Shown here: positions 36,901-44,833 of the stretch, in pieces | Position numbering within the stretch: position 1 is the stretch's first letter | Layout: every line of letters begins with the position of its first letter | Assembly: GCA_930633495.1 (NCBI GenBank) | Contig: CAKNFJ010000001.1 | Span: forward strand, 2,751,001 to 2,815,000 | Length of the DNA stretch: 64,000 bases | Reading direction: 5' to 3' | DNA from: Hyphomicrobiales bacterium | GTDB taxonomy: Bacteria; Pseudomonadota; Alphaproteobacteria; Rhizobiales; Beijerinckiaceae | Program-made: the position numbers and the translations under genes | Notes under the pieces: model-generated | Seen by the model: the letters and a program-made list of their open reading frames with translations, nothing else | The model's database searches: none | What the model was told of the DNA's origin: nothing

Positions 36901-37524
36901 CCAGACCGAGGCGAAGCGCGAGAGCGCGATGCCGTGCAGGCCGTAATCGATGATCTCCTGCACACCGGCCGGATTGAGGATCGGCATCATCCGGTCGACG
37001 AGGACGAATTCGGTTTGGTGGGCGTTTGTCGAGGATTCCGCCGTATGGTCGTCGCCCATCAGGCAGATGACGCCGCCCTTCGGATCGGTGCCGGCCATGT
37101 TGCCATGGCGGAAGACGTCGCCGGAACGGTCGACGCCCGGCCCCTTGCCGTACCAGAGCGCGAAGACGCCATCATGCTTGCCTTCGCCGCTCAGGCCCGC
37201 CTGCTGGGTGCCCCAGATCGCGGTCGCGGCGAGGTCCTCGTTGAGGCCCGGCTGGAAGACGATATTCGCAGCCTTGAGAGGCTTGGACGCCCGCATCAAT
37301 TGCTGGTCGAGCCCGCCGAGCGGAGAGCCGCGATAGCCGGAGACGAAGCCGGCCGTGTCGAGGCCGGCCTGCCGGTCGCGCTCACGCTGCATCAGCAGCA
37401 TGCGGGCGACGGCCTGTGTGCCGGTGAGGAAGACCTCGCGCTTGTCGAGATCGTATTTGTCGTCGAGCGCGACGTTCCGCAGCGCTCCCGCCTCGGTGCC
37501 GGATTTCCGTGGTGTCTCGGCCAT
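33982..37524 (-). CDS. Indolepyruvate ferredoxin oxidoreductase, fused alpha-gamma
   Basis: A 1180-aa enzyme that oxidatively decarboxylates arylpyruvates (indolepyruvate, phenylpyruvate) to aryl-acetyl-CoA with ferredoxin as acceptor. The N-terminal two-thirds hold the TPP-dependent parts (SGYRGSPLGGLD; CPHNSSTVVPEGSRA; GGEGANWVGEAPF). A cysteine-rich iron-sulfur segment (CEGCGDC...CNKDFSCVKGFC) lies near residues 643-690. The gamma domain (VTGVGGTGVVTIG) begins near 735. ATG37524 follows GGGAGG; the longer frame to 37620 crosses the operator candidate. It is a single-gene unit. Confidence 0.93.
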   Translation of the reverse strand: MAETPRKSGTEAGALRNVALDDKYDLDKREVFLTGTQAVARMLLMQRERDRQAGLDTAGFVSGYRGSPLGGLDQQLMRASKPLKAANIVFQPGLNEDLAATAIWGTQQAGLSGEGKHDGVFALWYGKGPGVDRSGDVFRHGNMAGTDPKGGVICLMGDDHTAESSTNAHQTEFVLVDRMMPILNPAGVQEIIDYGLHGIALSRFASVWVGIKCVKDNIESTASVDGSLDRVTIVAPTDYTPPPGGLAIRRELDFVEQERRMHLYKRDAMLAYLRANKLNRIVTHGGKKPRIGIATVGKSYLDVQQALADLGIDEVRANDLGIRLFKLACPWPIDPAELKSFAKGLDLIMVVEEKRSLIEVQVREELYGAKHQPMVIGKKDETGDWLFPVHGALDPNDIAIALGGRLLQYRDDPALRARLEEIAAAQGRLAEAQEIARRTPYFCSGCPHNSSTVVPEGSRAYAGIGCHYMVQWMDRDTAGFTQMGGEGANWVGEAPFSTRGHVFQNLGDGTYTHSGSLAIRWAVASGVTITYKLLYNDAVAMTGGQQAEGHLSPDQMARQVAAEGVQRIAVVSDDPGKYPPGTQWPAGTTLHHRDELDAVQRELAGTSGVSLLLYDQTCATEKRRRRKRGAYPDPDKRVIVNELVCEGCGDCGVQSNCVSVQPLETEFGRKRQIDQSNCNKDFSCVKGFCPSFVTVHGAKPKKADPLRLDASALGEGDLPEPVVPALDRSFAVIVTGVGGTGVVTIGAILGMAAHLEGKGCGMIDMAGLAQKGGAVFSHVKLAPHPDDIHAIRVTAGQADLVLGCDLTVTGSKKVLGAIRPERAAVIVNTAESLPGDFTRNADFSLPTERLKRAILSAAGREQTHFIDATAAATAFLGNAIAANMFMLGHAWQLGAVPLSREALIKAIELNGEAVAMNKQAFELGRRAAHDPEALAGLLSQSKAATPARQLSQTLDEIIERRVAFLTAYQNAAYAARYRHLVARAQTREAAAMPGQTTLSETVARNLFKLMAYKDEYEVARLYSDGAFRKQVVATFEAESGDGKKLRYEFHLAPPLLARRDSVTGLPRKMSFGPWMMGAFSVLAKLKGLRGTAFDLFGYTEERRTERRLIADYEALLNELLTRLSPENRALCVALAATPEKIRGFGHVKERHLKAAKAEEAALLAQLREGGPATALPQAAE

Positions 37525-37599
37525 GCTCGGCCTCCCGGATCGTCGTTCCCGCCGACGGGCCGGTGGTCCCGGCCTCATGCTTCGCCGTCTCTGCGGCGA

Positions 37600-37622
37600 A
37601 TATGTCAGCAAGGCTGACATAT
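37600..37622. promoter_or_regulatory. Palindromic operator candidate upstream of the oxidoreductase
   Basis: ATATGTCAGC, spacer AAG, GCTGACATAT: perfect 10-bp arms, centred about 87 bp before ATG37524 of the minus-strand oxidoreductase. Size and symmetry fit a TetR-, GntR- or MarR-type site. No matching regulator gene is adjacent. Confidence 0.6.
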
Positions 37623-37798
37623 CGACCGGAGGCGGTCAATTGATCTGGTATCATTCCAGTTTTCGGCGCCCGGTCCAGAGGCTTGCGGGAACGGGTGTTG
37701 CGCGCCACGCGGGAAGCGCCGCGATTTGGCCCCGTTTGGCAGGGATGGCTGTTGCAGTGATCGGGCACGACGAAGCGCCCGTTGACGATCGGTTAACC

Positions 37799-38485
37799 AT
37801 GATCCACGCAAAGCCACCGGGGATCACAGAGGGTTCGCCTTTGACGCGACGCGCGCAATTTACGGCCCTGTCCGGGCTCCTGCTGGCCGCCATCGCGGCC
37901 GGGCCGGCGGCCGCGCATCCCCATGTCTTCGTCAACGCCAAGGCCGAGATCGTCTTCGCGCCCGACGGCGCAGTGCAGGCGATCCGCCATCGCTGGAGCT
38001 TCGACGAGGCCTATTCGGCCTATATCACCCAAGGCCTCGACAAGAACGGCGACGGCAAGCTGACCTCGGACGAGCTTGCCGAACTCGCCAAGATCAATGT
38101 CGAATCGCTGCCGGATGTCGAGTTCTTCACGGCCGCCAAGCTCAACGGCCGCAAGCAGGAATTCGGCACGCCGGGCGAGCAGGTCATGTCCTTCGGCAAC
38201 AAGGTGCTGACGCTGGTCTTCACCCTGCCATTGAAGACCCCGGCCAAGGCGCGCTCCTTCGGCATCGAGATCGGCGACCCCACCTATTTCGTCGCCTTCA
38301 GCATCGTCGACGAGCTCGATGCGGTGGTGACCAAGGGCGCGCCGCAGGGTTGCGTCGTGCGGGTCAATCGCCCGCCCAAGCTCGACGACGCCACACAGAA
38401 GCGCCTCGCCGAAGCCGATATCACCGCGACGCCGGACGTCAGCGGGCTCGAGGTGACGACGCGGGCGCTGGTGGCATGTCCGTGA
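37799..38485 (+). CDS. DUF1007 family periplasmic protein with EF-hand
   Basis: A protein of about 228 aa. Signal peptide: AQFTALSGLLLAAIAAGPAAAHPH; the mature chain begins with HPHVFVNAKAEIVF, the DUF1007 hallmark. A canonical EF-hand loop DKNGDGKLTSDE lies near residues 80-91. DUF1007 proteins usually stand next to RcnA-like Ni/Co transporters, as here (10-nt overlap), and may present metal to them. TTG37841, after GAGGG, is an alternative start directly before the signal peptide. Confidence 0.82.
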   Translation: MIHAKPPGITEGSPLTRRAQFTALSGLLLAAIAAGPAAAHPHVFVNAKAEIVFAPDGAVQAIRHRWSFDEAYSAYITQGLDKNGDGKLTSDELAELAKINVESLPDVEFFTAAKLNGRKQEFGTPGEQVMSFGNKVLTLVFTLPLKTPAKARSFGIEIGDPTYFVAFSIVDELDAVVTKGAPQGCVVRVNRPPKLDDATQKRLAEADITATPDVSGLEVTTRALVACP

Positions 38486-39498
38486 CAGCGACTGAGACAG
38501 CGCGCCCGGCCGGCGCGACGCTGTCGCGGCGCCTGATCGCCTGCGCGCTGGCGCTGCTCCTGGTTGGGGGAGCGGTCACGCTACTGGCCCTGCTGATCGC
38601 GACCGTCAGCCCGCCGCCTCCGCCCCCACCTCGCAATCCTTTCGGCACGGCGCTGCCGCGCGAGGCTCTGCCCTCCACCACCGGCTTCGGCGCGGTGCTG
38701 ATCGCCTGGCAATCGAGCTTCTACCGCGAATTGACGGCGACGCTGAAGGCGATCGCGACCGCGCCCGGCGCGCTTTGGGGGCTGCTCGGGCTCGCCTTCG
38801 GCTATGGTGTCTTCCACGCGGCCGGGCCGGGCCATGGCAAGGCGGTGATCTCCGGCTATATCGTCGCCGACAACCGCAGCCTGAAGCGGGGGCTGGCCTT
38901 AAGCTTCGCCGCCGCGTTTCTGCAGGCGCTGGTCGCCATCGCGATCGTGACGGTGGCGACGCTGCTGCTGCGGGTGACCGCGATGCAGATGAACGCCGCG
39001 ACCACCGTGATCGAGCAGGGCAGCTTCCTGCTGGTGGCGCTGGTCGGGCTGCTGATGCTCTGGCGGAAGTCGGGCGCGCTGGTCAGGCTGGAAGCTGGCG
39101 GGACGCATGACCCCGCAGCCTGCGACCATGTCCATATGCCGGATGCCGAGCAGGTCTCGCGGCTCGCCGGCTGGCGGGACATGGCTGGCGTCGTCGTCGC
39201 GGCCGGCGCCCGGCCCTGCGCGGGGGCGCTCATCATCCTGGTCTTCGCGAATGCGCAGGGGTTGTTCTGGGCCGGCATCGCTGCGACCTTCGCCATGGCT
39301 CTGGGCACTGCGCTCACCACAGGGGCGCTGGCGGCCTTCGCGGTGTTCTTCAAGTTCGCCGCGCTGAAATTCGCCGGTGGCGGCAGCCTGCGCTCGGCCC
39401 GGTTGATCGCCGGGCTCGAATTGCTGGCAGCCGCCTTCGTCGCCGTGCTCGGCGCAGCGCTGTTCACGGGTCTCTGGATCGGCGGGGCAGGGAGTTAA
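38476..39498 (+). CDS. Nickel/cobalt transporter, RcnA/NicO-like
   Basis: A 340-aa inner-membrane protein. The first helix is followed by a proline run (SPPPPPPPRNPFG). The NicO signature GYGVFHAAGPGHGKAVISGY, with its metal-binding His residues, follows. A second conserved stretch is GARPCAGALIILVFANAQG. A short His-containing loop (CDHVHMP) lies between. It could import or export Ni or Co. The gene is convergent with a cobalt-type nitrile hydratase operon, and its stop overlaps the end of that operon. Confidence 0.87.
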   Translation: MSVTATETARPAGATLSRRLIACALALLLVGGAVTLLALLIATVSPPPPPPPRNPFGTALPREALPSTTGFGAVLIAWQSSFYRELTATLKAIATAPGALWGLLGLAFGYGVFHAAGPGHGKAVISGYIVADNRSLKRGLALSFAAAFLQALVAIAIVTVATLLLRVTAMQMNAATTVIEQGSFLLVALVGLLMLWRKSGALVRLEAGGTHDPAACDHVHMPDAEQVSRLAGWRDMAGVVVAAGARPCAGALIILVFANAQGLFWAGIAATFAMALGTALTTGALAAFAVFFKFAALKFAGGGSLRSARLIAGLELLAAAFVAVLGAALFTGLWIGGAGS

Positions 39499-39887
39499 GG
39501 TCGGCCCCGCAGCGGATCGTTCTCCAGCAGGATTGGCTTGCCATGCGGCGTCGCCTCGGCCGCGCGGGCCCAGGAGGCGGCGAGCGCATCGACGCCGTCA
39601 TGGGATGCCAGGCCCTTTTCGATCAGCAGGTGCTCAAGCGCCTCACACCAGCGCTCGTAATAGTCCGAGCCGTCCTTGCAACCGCCGGCCGCGAGCGCCT
39701 CGCGGATTTCGGCGCCGAGCGCCTGTGCCCATTCCTCGGCGGTGAAGACGCCCTTGTTCTGCAACTCGACGACCAGCGCGAAGGCCTGCGCCTGCCAGGG
39801 CTCGGCGAAGATCGGCCCTTCGGCATCGCGCGGGATCGGCGTATCGGCGGCGAGCGCCGCCGCCAGATCGGTCTCAGGCCGGCTCAA
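39495..39887 (-). CDS. Nitrile hydratase accessory/activator protein
   Basis: A 130-aa P14K-type protein related to the beta-subunit N-terminal region. Characteristic segments are FAEPWQAQAFALVVELQ and GVFTAEEWAQALGAEI, then YYERWCEALEHLL. In cobalt-type enzymes the activator carries alpha subunit and inserts cobalt by subunit exchange. It overlaps the beta-subunit gene by 14 nt and is the last gene of the operon. Confidence 0.87.
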   Translation of the reverse strand: MSRPETDLAAALAADTPIPRDAEGPIFAEPWQAQAFALVVELQNKGVFTAEEWAQALGAEIREALAAGGCKDGSDYYERWCEALEHLLIEKGLASHDGVDALAASWARAAEATPHGKPILLENDPLRGRP

Positions 39888-40533
39888 GATAGCTCTCCCA
39901 GGCCTCGATGCTGACGGTGGAAGTCGGATCGGCGTCGCGGCCCCAGAGCTCGCGGCCGTCGAAGACGACCGTGTAGAGCCACTGCGCCGTCTCCGGCAGA
40001 CCCTGTGAGCCGCTATCGGGGAAGACGTGGCAGCCGACGATGCGCTCGATCACGCCGATCTTGCCGCGGGCATAGCGCGGCAGGCGGGTGTGGTGCTGCG
40101 GGTGCATCACGATGGTGCGGACCTTGTCGCCGATGGCGAAGCGGGCCGGGGCCTCGGCCTTACGCTCATAGGGGAAGCCGCGGCGCAGGACGCCCGCGAC
40201 TTCCTCGCCCTTGAGCACGCGCTTGGGCTCGCGGCGTTCGGGGGCCGGCTTGCCGCTGGCGAGCTCGTCCGCGCTCAGGAAGCCGTGCTTGACCAAGACC
40301 TTGTCGAGTGCGGCGAGCCAGATCTCGTAGTAGGTCGAGGAGAGATATTGCGCCGGCGGCAGGCTCTCGCGGGCGTGGCGGATCTCGTCGATGGTCCAGG
40401 CGCCCATGGCGCCGGCCGCGACATTGATCGCGAGCACGCGCTTTTCCCAGTCGCCATGGAAGACCGGCTCGTTCGGCTCGGGAACGACCGGGCCGAAGGC
40501 CATCTGGCCGCCGAGATCATGGGCGCTGTTCAT
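39874..40533 (-). CDS. Nitrile hydratase subunit beta
   Basis: A 219-aa subunit. [23 protein letters not shown] is the universal beta start. The C-terminal SH3-like barrel includes [29 protein letters not shown]. The second arginine of a typical beta active-site pair appears within this segment. The longer open frame to 40818 is antisense-free but inside the alpha gene, so ATG40533 (4-nt overlap with alpha) is used. Confidence 0.92.
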   Translation of the reverse strand: MNSAHDLGGQMAFGPVVPEPNEPVFHGDWEKRVLAINVAAGAMGAWTIDEIRHARESLPPAQYLSSTYYEIWLAALDKVLVKHGFLSADELASGKPAPERREPKRVLKGEEVAGVLRRGFPYERKAEAPARFAIGDKVRTIVMHPQHHTRLPRYARGKIGVIERIVGCHVFPDSGSQGLPETAQWLYTVVFDGRELWGRDADPTSTVSIEAWESYLEPA

Positions 40534-41171
40534 GCGGCGTCCTCCGAAGCTTTGTCCACTTGGGGCAGGCCGGTGCCGATCATCGAATCGCGGGAGACGA
40601 TGCTGGCGAGCTTCTTCTCGCTCCAGCCCTCGGTGCCGGCGGGCCGCATCGGGATGACGATGAAGCGGGTCTCGGCCGTCGAATCCCAGACGCGGATGCG
40701 CTGGTTCTCCGGCAGCGTAACGCCGAAATCGGCGATGGTGCCGCGCGGGTCGATCACCGCCTTGGCGCGGTAGGGCGGGGATTTGTACCAGACCGGCGGC
40801 AGTCCCAGCACCGGCCATGGGTAGCAGGAGCAGAGCGTGCAGACGATGAGGTTGTGCTGCTCGGGCGTGTTGAAGCAGGCGACGATATGCTCGCCGCCGC
40901 GCCCGCCATAGCCGAGCTCGGCGACCGCTGCCGTGCCGTCCGCCTTCAGCCGCTCGGCGAAGCCCGGATCGGTCCAGGCCTTGGCGACAACGCGGGCGCC
41001 GTCGCGCGGGCCGATCTTCGTCTCGTAGGTGTCGATGATGGCATCGAGCGCCGCCGGATCGACATAGCCCTTCTGAACCATCAGCGTTTCCAGCGCCTTC
41101 ACCCGCGCCTCGACCGCGGTGAAGTGGTTGTCGTGATGATGGTCGTGATCGTGGTGGTGATGTCCGCTCAT
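40530..41171 (-). CDS. Nitrile hydratase subunit alpha, cobalt type
   Basis: A 213-aa catalytic subunit that hydrates nitriles to amides. The metal claw is VCTLCSC (Cys111, Cys114 and Cys116, of which the last two are oxidised in the mature enzyme). Thr after the first Cys marks the cobalt type, whereas iron enzymes have Ser. The N-terminus is unusually rich in His and Asp (about 10 His in the first 16 residues), suggesting metal capture. Order alpha-beta-activator matches other cobalt operons. Confidence 0.93.
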   Translation of the reverse strand: MSGHHHHDHDHHHDNHFTAVEARVKALETLMVQKGYVDPAALDAIIDTYETKIGPRDGARVVAKAWTDPGFAERLKADGTAAVAELGYGGRGGEHIVACFNTPEQHNLIVCTLCSCYPWPVLGLPPVWYKSPPYRAKAVIDPRGTIADFGVTLPENQRIRVWDSTAETRFIVIPMRPAGTEGWSEKKLASIVSRDSMIGTGLPQVDKASEDAA

Positions 41172-41183
41172 GGCGGCCTCCTC

Positions 41184-42380
41184 TCAGGCGATCCGGATGC
41201 GGGCGGCGCGCTCGTAGCGCACCGCGAAGGCGACGAGCGAGCGGTCCGAGCCCTTCGGCCCGATCAGCGACAGGCCGAGCGGCGCGCCCTCGCGCTGCGC
41301 CACCGGAATCGTGACCTGCGGGAAGCCCGACAGGCCGGCAAGGCAGAGCAGCCGCAGCGCGCGGTTGCGGAAATCCTCCAGCTCGGATTCCTTCGCCGCG
41401 ATCAGCGGGGCGATGTCCGGCATGGTCGGCAGGATCAGCACGCCGTCCTGGCCGAGCAGCCGCGAAAGCTTGGTGCGGAAGGATTTTCGCGTGGTCTCGC
41501 CTTTGGCGTATTCCGCGTCGGTCACGGCCTTCGAGAAGGCGAAGCGCTCCTTGACGCCCGGTCCGAGCGGCGGGCTGAACCGCTCGATCATCGGACCGTC
41601 CGACAGCCAGGCTTCGCGACCCTGTATCCAGCGGAAGGCCCAGTAGAGCGCATCGAGATCGCGGACGAGCTTGACGCCCTCCGGCTGGCCCAGCGTCGGA
41701 ATGGTGCGCTGCACGACGTTGCGCAGGATCGTTTCCGCCTCCGGAACGGCCTGCGCGAACATGTCGTCGGCGATGAGGAGGCGGGGCGTCTCCGGCAGCT
41801 CGGTCCGGTCCGGCTCGAACAGCACATTGGCAACCCGGGCGAAGACCTCGCCGTCGCGGGCGAACCAGCCGGGCGTGTCGAGGCTTTCCGCCAGCGGCCA
41901 GGCGCGCTTCAGCGAGAGCCGGCCATGGCTGGGGCGAATGCCGAAGAGCCCGCCATAGCTGGCCGGTGCGCGCACCGAGCCGCCGGTATCCGAACCCAGC
42001 GCGATATCGGCGAGGCGCCCGGCCACGGCCGCCATCGAGCCGCAGGAGGAGCCGCCGGTGATCCGCTCCGGCGCGGCCGGATTGATCGGCGAGCCGAAAT
42101 GCGCGTTCTGGCCGTTGAGCGAGAAGGCGAGCTCGTCGGTATGCGTCTTGCCGACGAAGCGGGCGCCGGCCTGGAGCAGCTCCTTCACGATCGGCGCCGT
42201 CTTGGTCTTGATACCGGACTGCGCCAGCACCAGTGGCGAGCCTGCGCCGGTCGGATAGCCCTTGACGTCGAAGAGGTCCTTCACCGCGAGCGTCAGCCCG
42301 GCGAGAGGCCCCGCGACGGAATGCTTCACCGCGGCATCGGGATAGGGCACGAAGCAGCGAAACGGGTCGTCGAAGGTCAT
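41184..42380 (-). CDS. Amidase signature enzyme
   Basis: A 398-aa amidase. The Ser-cisSer-Lys triad is visible: Lys34 in LAVKDLFDV, cis-Ser in TGGSSCGS (about 111-112), and the nucleophile in GSDTGGSVRAPAS (Ser135). It is expected to hydrolyse the amide made by nitrile hydratase, whose genes start 12 nt downstream. At under 400 aa it is on the short side, resembling AtzE/hydrazidase-like and plant AMI1-type amidases. Confidence 0.9.
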   Translation of the reverse strand: MTFDDPFRCFVPYPDAAVKHSVAGPLAGLTLAVKDLFDVKGYPTGAGSPLVLAQSGIKTKTAPIVKELLQAGARFVGKTHTDELAFSLNGQNAHFGSPINPAAPERITGGSSCGSMAAVAGRLADIALGSDTGGSVRAPASYGGLFGIRPSHGRLSLKRAWPLAESLDTPGWFARDGEVFARVANVLFEPDRTELPETPRLLIADDMFAQAVPEAETILRNVVQRTIPTLGQPEGVKLVRDLDALYWAFRWIQGREAWLSDGPMIERFSPPLGPGVKERFAFSKAVTDAEYAKGETTRKSFRTKLSRLLGQDGVLILPTMPDIAPLIAAKESELEDFRNRALRLLCLAGLSGFPQVTIPVAQREGAPLGLSLIGPKGSDRSLVAFAVRYERAARIRIA

Positions 42381-42383
42381 CGG

Positions 42384-43985
42384 TCAGATCCCCCTGGCAT
42401 CGCCGTCGGAACGCGGGTCATGCGCCGCCTCGACACGGCCCCCGGCATGCTTCACCAGCATGCCGGCATGGCCGAAGTCCCCGGAATAGGCCAGTCCGCT
42501 TTCCTCGACGGGGTGGCCGGCCGCATCGAGCCGTTCAAGCAGAGACGGATCGAAGCGGCTCTCGATCTTGAGGCAGGCCGAGCCGGCGTCACGAGGCTTG
42601 CCGAAAAGCCAGCGCGGCGCATCGACGGCCGCAGCGAGGTCCTGGCCAGCCCGGTAGCGTGTCAGGATCTGCGCCTGGACTTGCGGCTGGCCGTCGCCGC
42701 CCGTCGCACCATAGGGCAGGATGCGCCCGTCGTCGAAGCTGGCCAGGGCGGGGTTCAGCGTGTGGAAAGGCTTGCGGCCTGGCGCCAGCGGATTGGTGGC
42801 GTCCCTGTCCAGCGAGAAGGACAGGCCGCGGCTTTGCCAATGGATGCCGGTCGCGGGCAGCACGCAGCCTGAGCCATAGGCCCATCCGGTCGACTGGATA
42901 TAGGAGACGGCGAGGCCCTTGGCGTCGATCGCGCCCATCCAGACGCCGCCGCCATCGTCATCGCGGTCGCGCAACGGCAGCTTCGCCGCCCGCTTCCCGT
43001 CGATCGCGGCCATCTCGCGCATCAGCGCGGAGTCGCTCAGGAATTCGGAGGGCTGACGCGCGAGATGGGTCGGGTCGGCGATATAGCGGTCGCGGACGGC
43101 GAAGGCGCGTTTCGTGGCCTCGACCAGTCCATGATGGTGTTCGAAACTATCCAGCCGCGCCTGGCCGAGCCGCTCGAAGATGCCGAGGGTCATCAGCGAG
43201 GCGAGCCCCTGCGTCGGCGGCGGCAGGTTGGCGACGGTGAGGCCGGAGAGCTTCAACGTCAGCGGGACCACGACCTGCGCCCGGTAGCGTTCGAGATCGG
43301 AGCGGTTGACGGGGGCACCGATGCGTTCGAGATCGGCGGCGATCTCGCGGCCGACATCGCCGCGGTAGAAATCCTCCAGCCCGGCATGGCCGAGCTGGTC
43401 CAGGGCTGCAGCGAGCGCTTCCGGGCGTCGGCGGGCGCCGGGCTTGGGCGGGGTGCCGTCGACCCAGAAGGTGGAAAGGAAACCGGGCGCGGCCTTCAGC
43501 GCTTCCAGCTCGTCGAGCCTGATGCCGAGCTCGGATGCCGAGACCGCGTAGCCCTCGCGGCAATGGCTGATGGCGTCGGACAGCAGTTCACGCAGCGGCA
43601 GGCGTCCACCGACGGAGCGCGACAGTTCGAGCGCCAGCTGCCAGCCACCGACGGCGCCGGCGACGGTCAGTGCCGCCTCCGGTCCGCGCGTGGGGAGTGT
43701 GTCGTAGTCCTTGCCGCGATAACGCTCGATCGTGGCCAGCGAACCGGCCGGGCCGCAGGCCTCGATGCCGTGGAGACGGCCGCCGGGCTCATGCACCAGC
43801 CAGAAGCCGTCGCCGCCGATCCCGTTCATGTGCGGATAGACCACGGCGATCGTCGCGGCCATCGCGACCATCGCCTCGATCGCGTTGCCGCCTTCGGCCA
43901 GCACGGCCCGGCCCGCCTCGGAGGCGAGGGGATGGGGGGCTGCCACGGCGGCGGAGGCGAAGACGGGCGTATCCGGCATCGGCAC
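42384..43985 (-). CDS. Gamma-glutamyltransferase-like protein lacking the nucleophilic Thr
   Basis: A 533-aa protein over the full gamma-glutamyltransferase length (HPLASEAGRAVLAEGGNAIEAM; NGIGGDGFWLV; YGATGGDGQPQVQAQ). In active enzymes the precursor cleaves itself before a Thr that becomes the nucleophile (TTHYS or TVWMG context). Here the segment reads DDDGGGVWMGAIDAKG, with Gly347 (codon at 42945-42947) at the Thr position. Self-cleavage and standard catalysis are therefore doubtful. No signal peptide is seen. It lies 3 nt before the amidase in the nitrile operon. Confidence 0.82.
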   Translation of the reverse strand: MPMPDTPVFASAAVAAPHPLASEAGRAVLAEGGNAIEAMVAMAATIAVVYPHMNGIGGDGFWLVHEPGGRLHGIEACGPAGSLATIERYRGKDYDTLPTRGPEAALTVAGAVGGWQLALELSRSVGGRLPLRELLSDAISHCREGYAVSASELGIRLDELEALKAAPGFLSTFWVDGTPPKPGARRRPEALAAALDQLGHAGLEDFYRGDVGREIAADLERIGAPVNRSDLERYRAQVVVPLTLKLSGLTVANLPPPTQGLASLMTLGIFERLGQARLDSFEHHHGLVEATKRAFAVRDRYIADPTHLARQPSEFLSDSALMREMAAIDGKRAAKLPLRDRDDDGGGVWMGAIDAKGLAVSYIQSTGWAYGSGCVLPATGIHWQSRGLSFSLDRDATNPLAPGRKPFHTLNPALASFDDGRILPYGATGGDGQPQVQAQILTRYRAGQDLAAAVDAPRWLFGKPRDAGSACLKIESRFDPSLLERLDAAGHPVEESGLAYSGDFGHAGMLVKHAGGRVEAAHDPRSDGDARGI

Positions 43986-44112
43986 TTTTCAATCGACGGA
44001 ACCATGCCCATCTGGACGATGGGCGCGAATTTGTTGCATGGGGCGGCAAGCTCCGCTAGGTGCGTGGGGCGCATGGCGGCGTGAGGCGGTCGGCGCGTGA
44101 AGGAAGGACAGC

Positions 44113-44352
44113 ATGGCCGGACGGCATATGAACTGGCGCAACCTGATCATGGTCTCCTCGTTCGGGATCCTGATCGCCGTCGAGCTCTTCGGCGTGGCGC
44201 TGGCGGCCGGCTGGGCCTTGGCCGGCCTGTTCGATCTCGGCACCATCTTTGAATACATCATGATGGCGATCTTCTCGGTCTTCGCCGCTTACGGCTTGGT
44301 CAATCTGATGCGCCGGATGCTCAAGATCGAGCATCTGACCGAGGTCGATTGA
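44113..44352 (+). CDS. Small two-helix membrane protein
   Basis: A 79-aa product with two hydrophobic segments (NLIMVSSFGILIAVELFGVA and the FEYIMMAIFSVFAAYGLVNL region) and a charged C-terminus (RRMLKIEHLTEVD). AGGAAGGA precedes ATG44113. No family is recognised. It stands alone between the nitrile operon and a repeat. Confidence 0.65.
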   Translation: MAGRHMNWRNLIMVSSFGILIAVELFGVALAAGWALAGLFDLGTIFEYIMMAIFSVFAAYGLVNLMRRMLKIEHLTEVD

Positions 44353-44357
44353 TCGGG

Positions 44358-44462
44358 CGTCATGCTCGGGCTTGACCCGGCCATCTCATGCCGAAGGAGG
44401 CTCGTGCGCCTCGCTTTCGAGAGATGCTCGGGTCTGCGCTTTGCTTCGCCCGGGAATGACGG
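44358..44462. repeat. Degenerate intergenic repeat with CGTCAT ends
   Basis: Starts GGGCGTCATGCTCGGGCTTGACCCGG and ends CGCCCGGGAATGACGGCG, an imperfect inverted repeat of the CGTCATTCCCGGG type common in Rhizobiales. It lies between a plus- and a minus-strand gene that converge. Confidence 0.6.
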
Positions 44463-44464
44463 CG

Positions 44465-44833
44465 TTATTTATCGCAGATCTTCAACGTGACCGGATCGGC
44501 ATCTGCCGGGAGATAGTCGCTCATCGCGCGGCAGCCGGCGGCCGTGCAGATGCGCCAGTCGGCGGTTGCGCCGGAACGCCGCATCACGACGTCCTTCAGC
44601 GGCGGCAAGGCCGGGCGCCAGCGCCAGAAACCGTCGACCAGTTTGGCGCCATCGGGCGGGTCCATGCCGGCGCCGGATCCCTCGATCCGGGCCTCGACGA
44701 TCTCCAGTCCGGCCGGCGTTTCGCGCCAGACCTCTTCCCACAGCGTTTTCTGCACCGAATGGCGCCAGCCCAGCGTGATCTCGCCGCGGCCGAGCGCCAC
44801 CACGAGCGCGCCGGCCGCGAGGCACAGGCTCAT
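44465..44833 (-). CDS. DUF1850 family protein
   Basis: A 122-aa protein. The strand EITLGWRHSVQKTLWEEVWRETPAGLEIVEARIEGSGAGM is the DUF1850 core. An N-terminal hydrophobic stretch (SLCLAAGALVVAL) suggests export or anchoring. DUF1850 genes almost always accompany TRAP-TAXI permeases. Here ATGA overlaps the permease stop by 4 nt. Function unknown, presumably accessory to the transporter. Confidence 0.82.
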   Translation of the reverse strand: MSLCLAAGALVVALGRGEITLGWRHSVQKTLWEEVWRETPAGLEIVEARIEGSGAGMDPPDGAKLVDGFWRWRPALPPLKDVVMRRSGATADWRICTAAGCRAMSDYLPADADPVTLKICDK

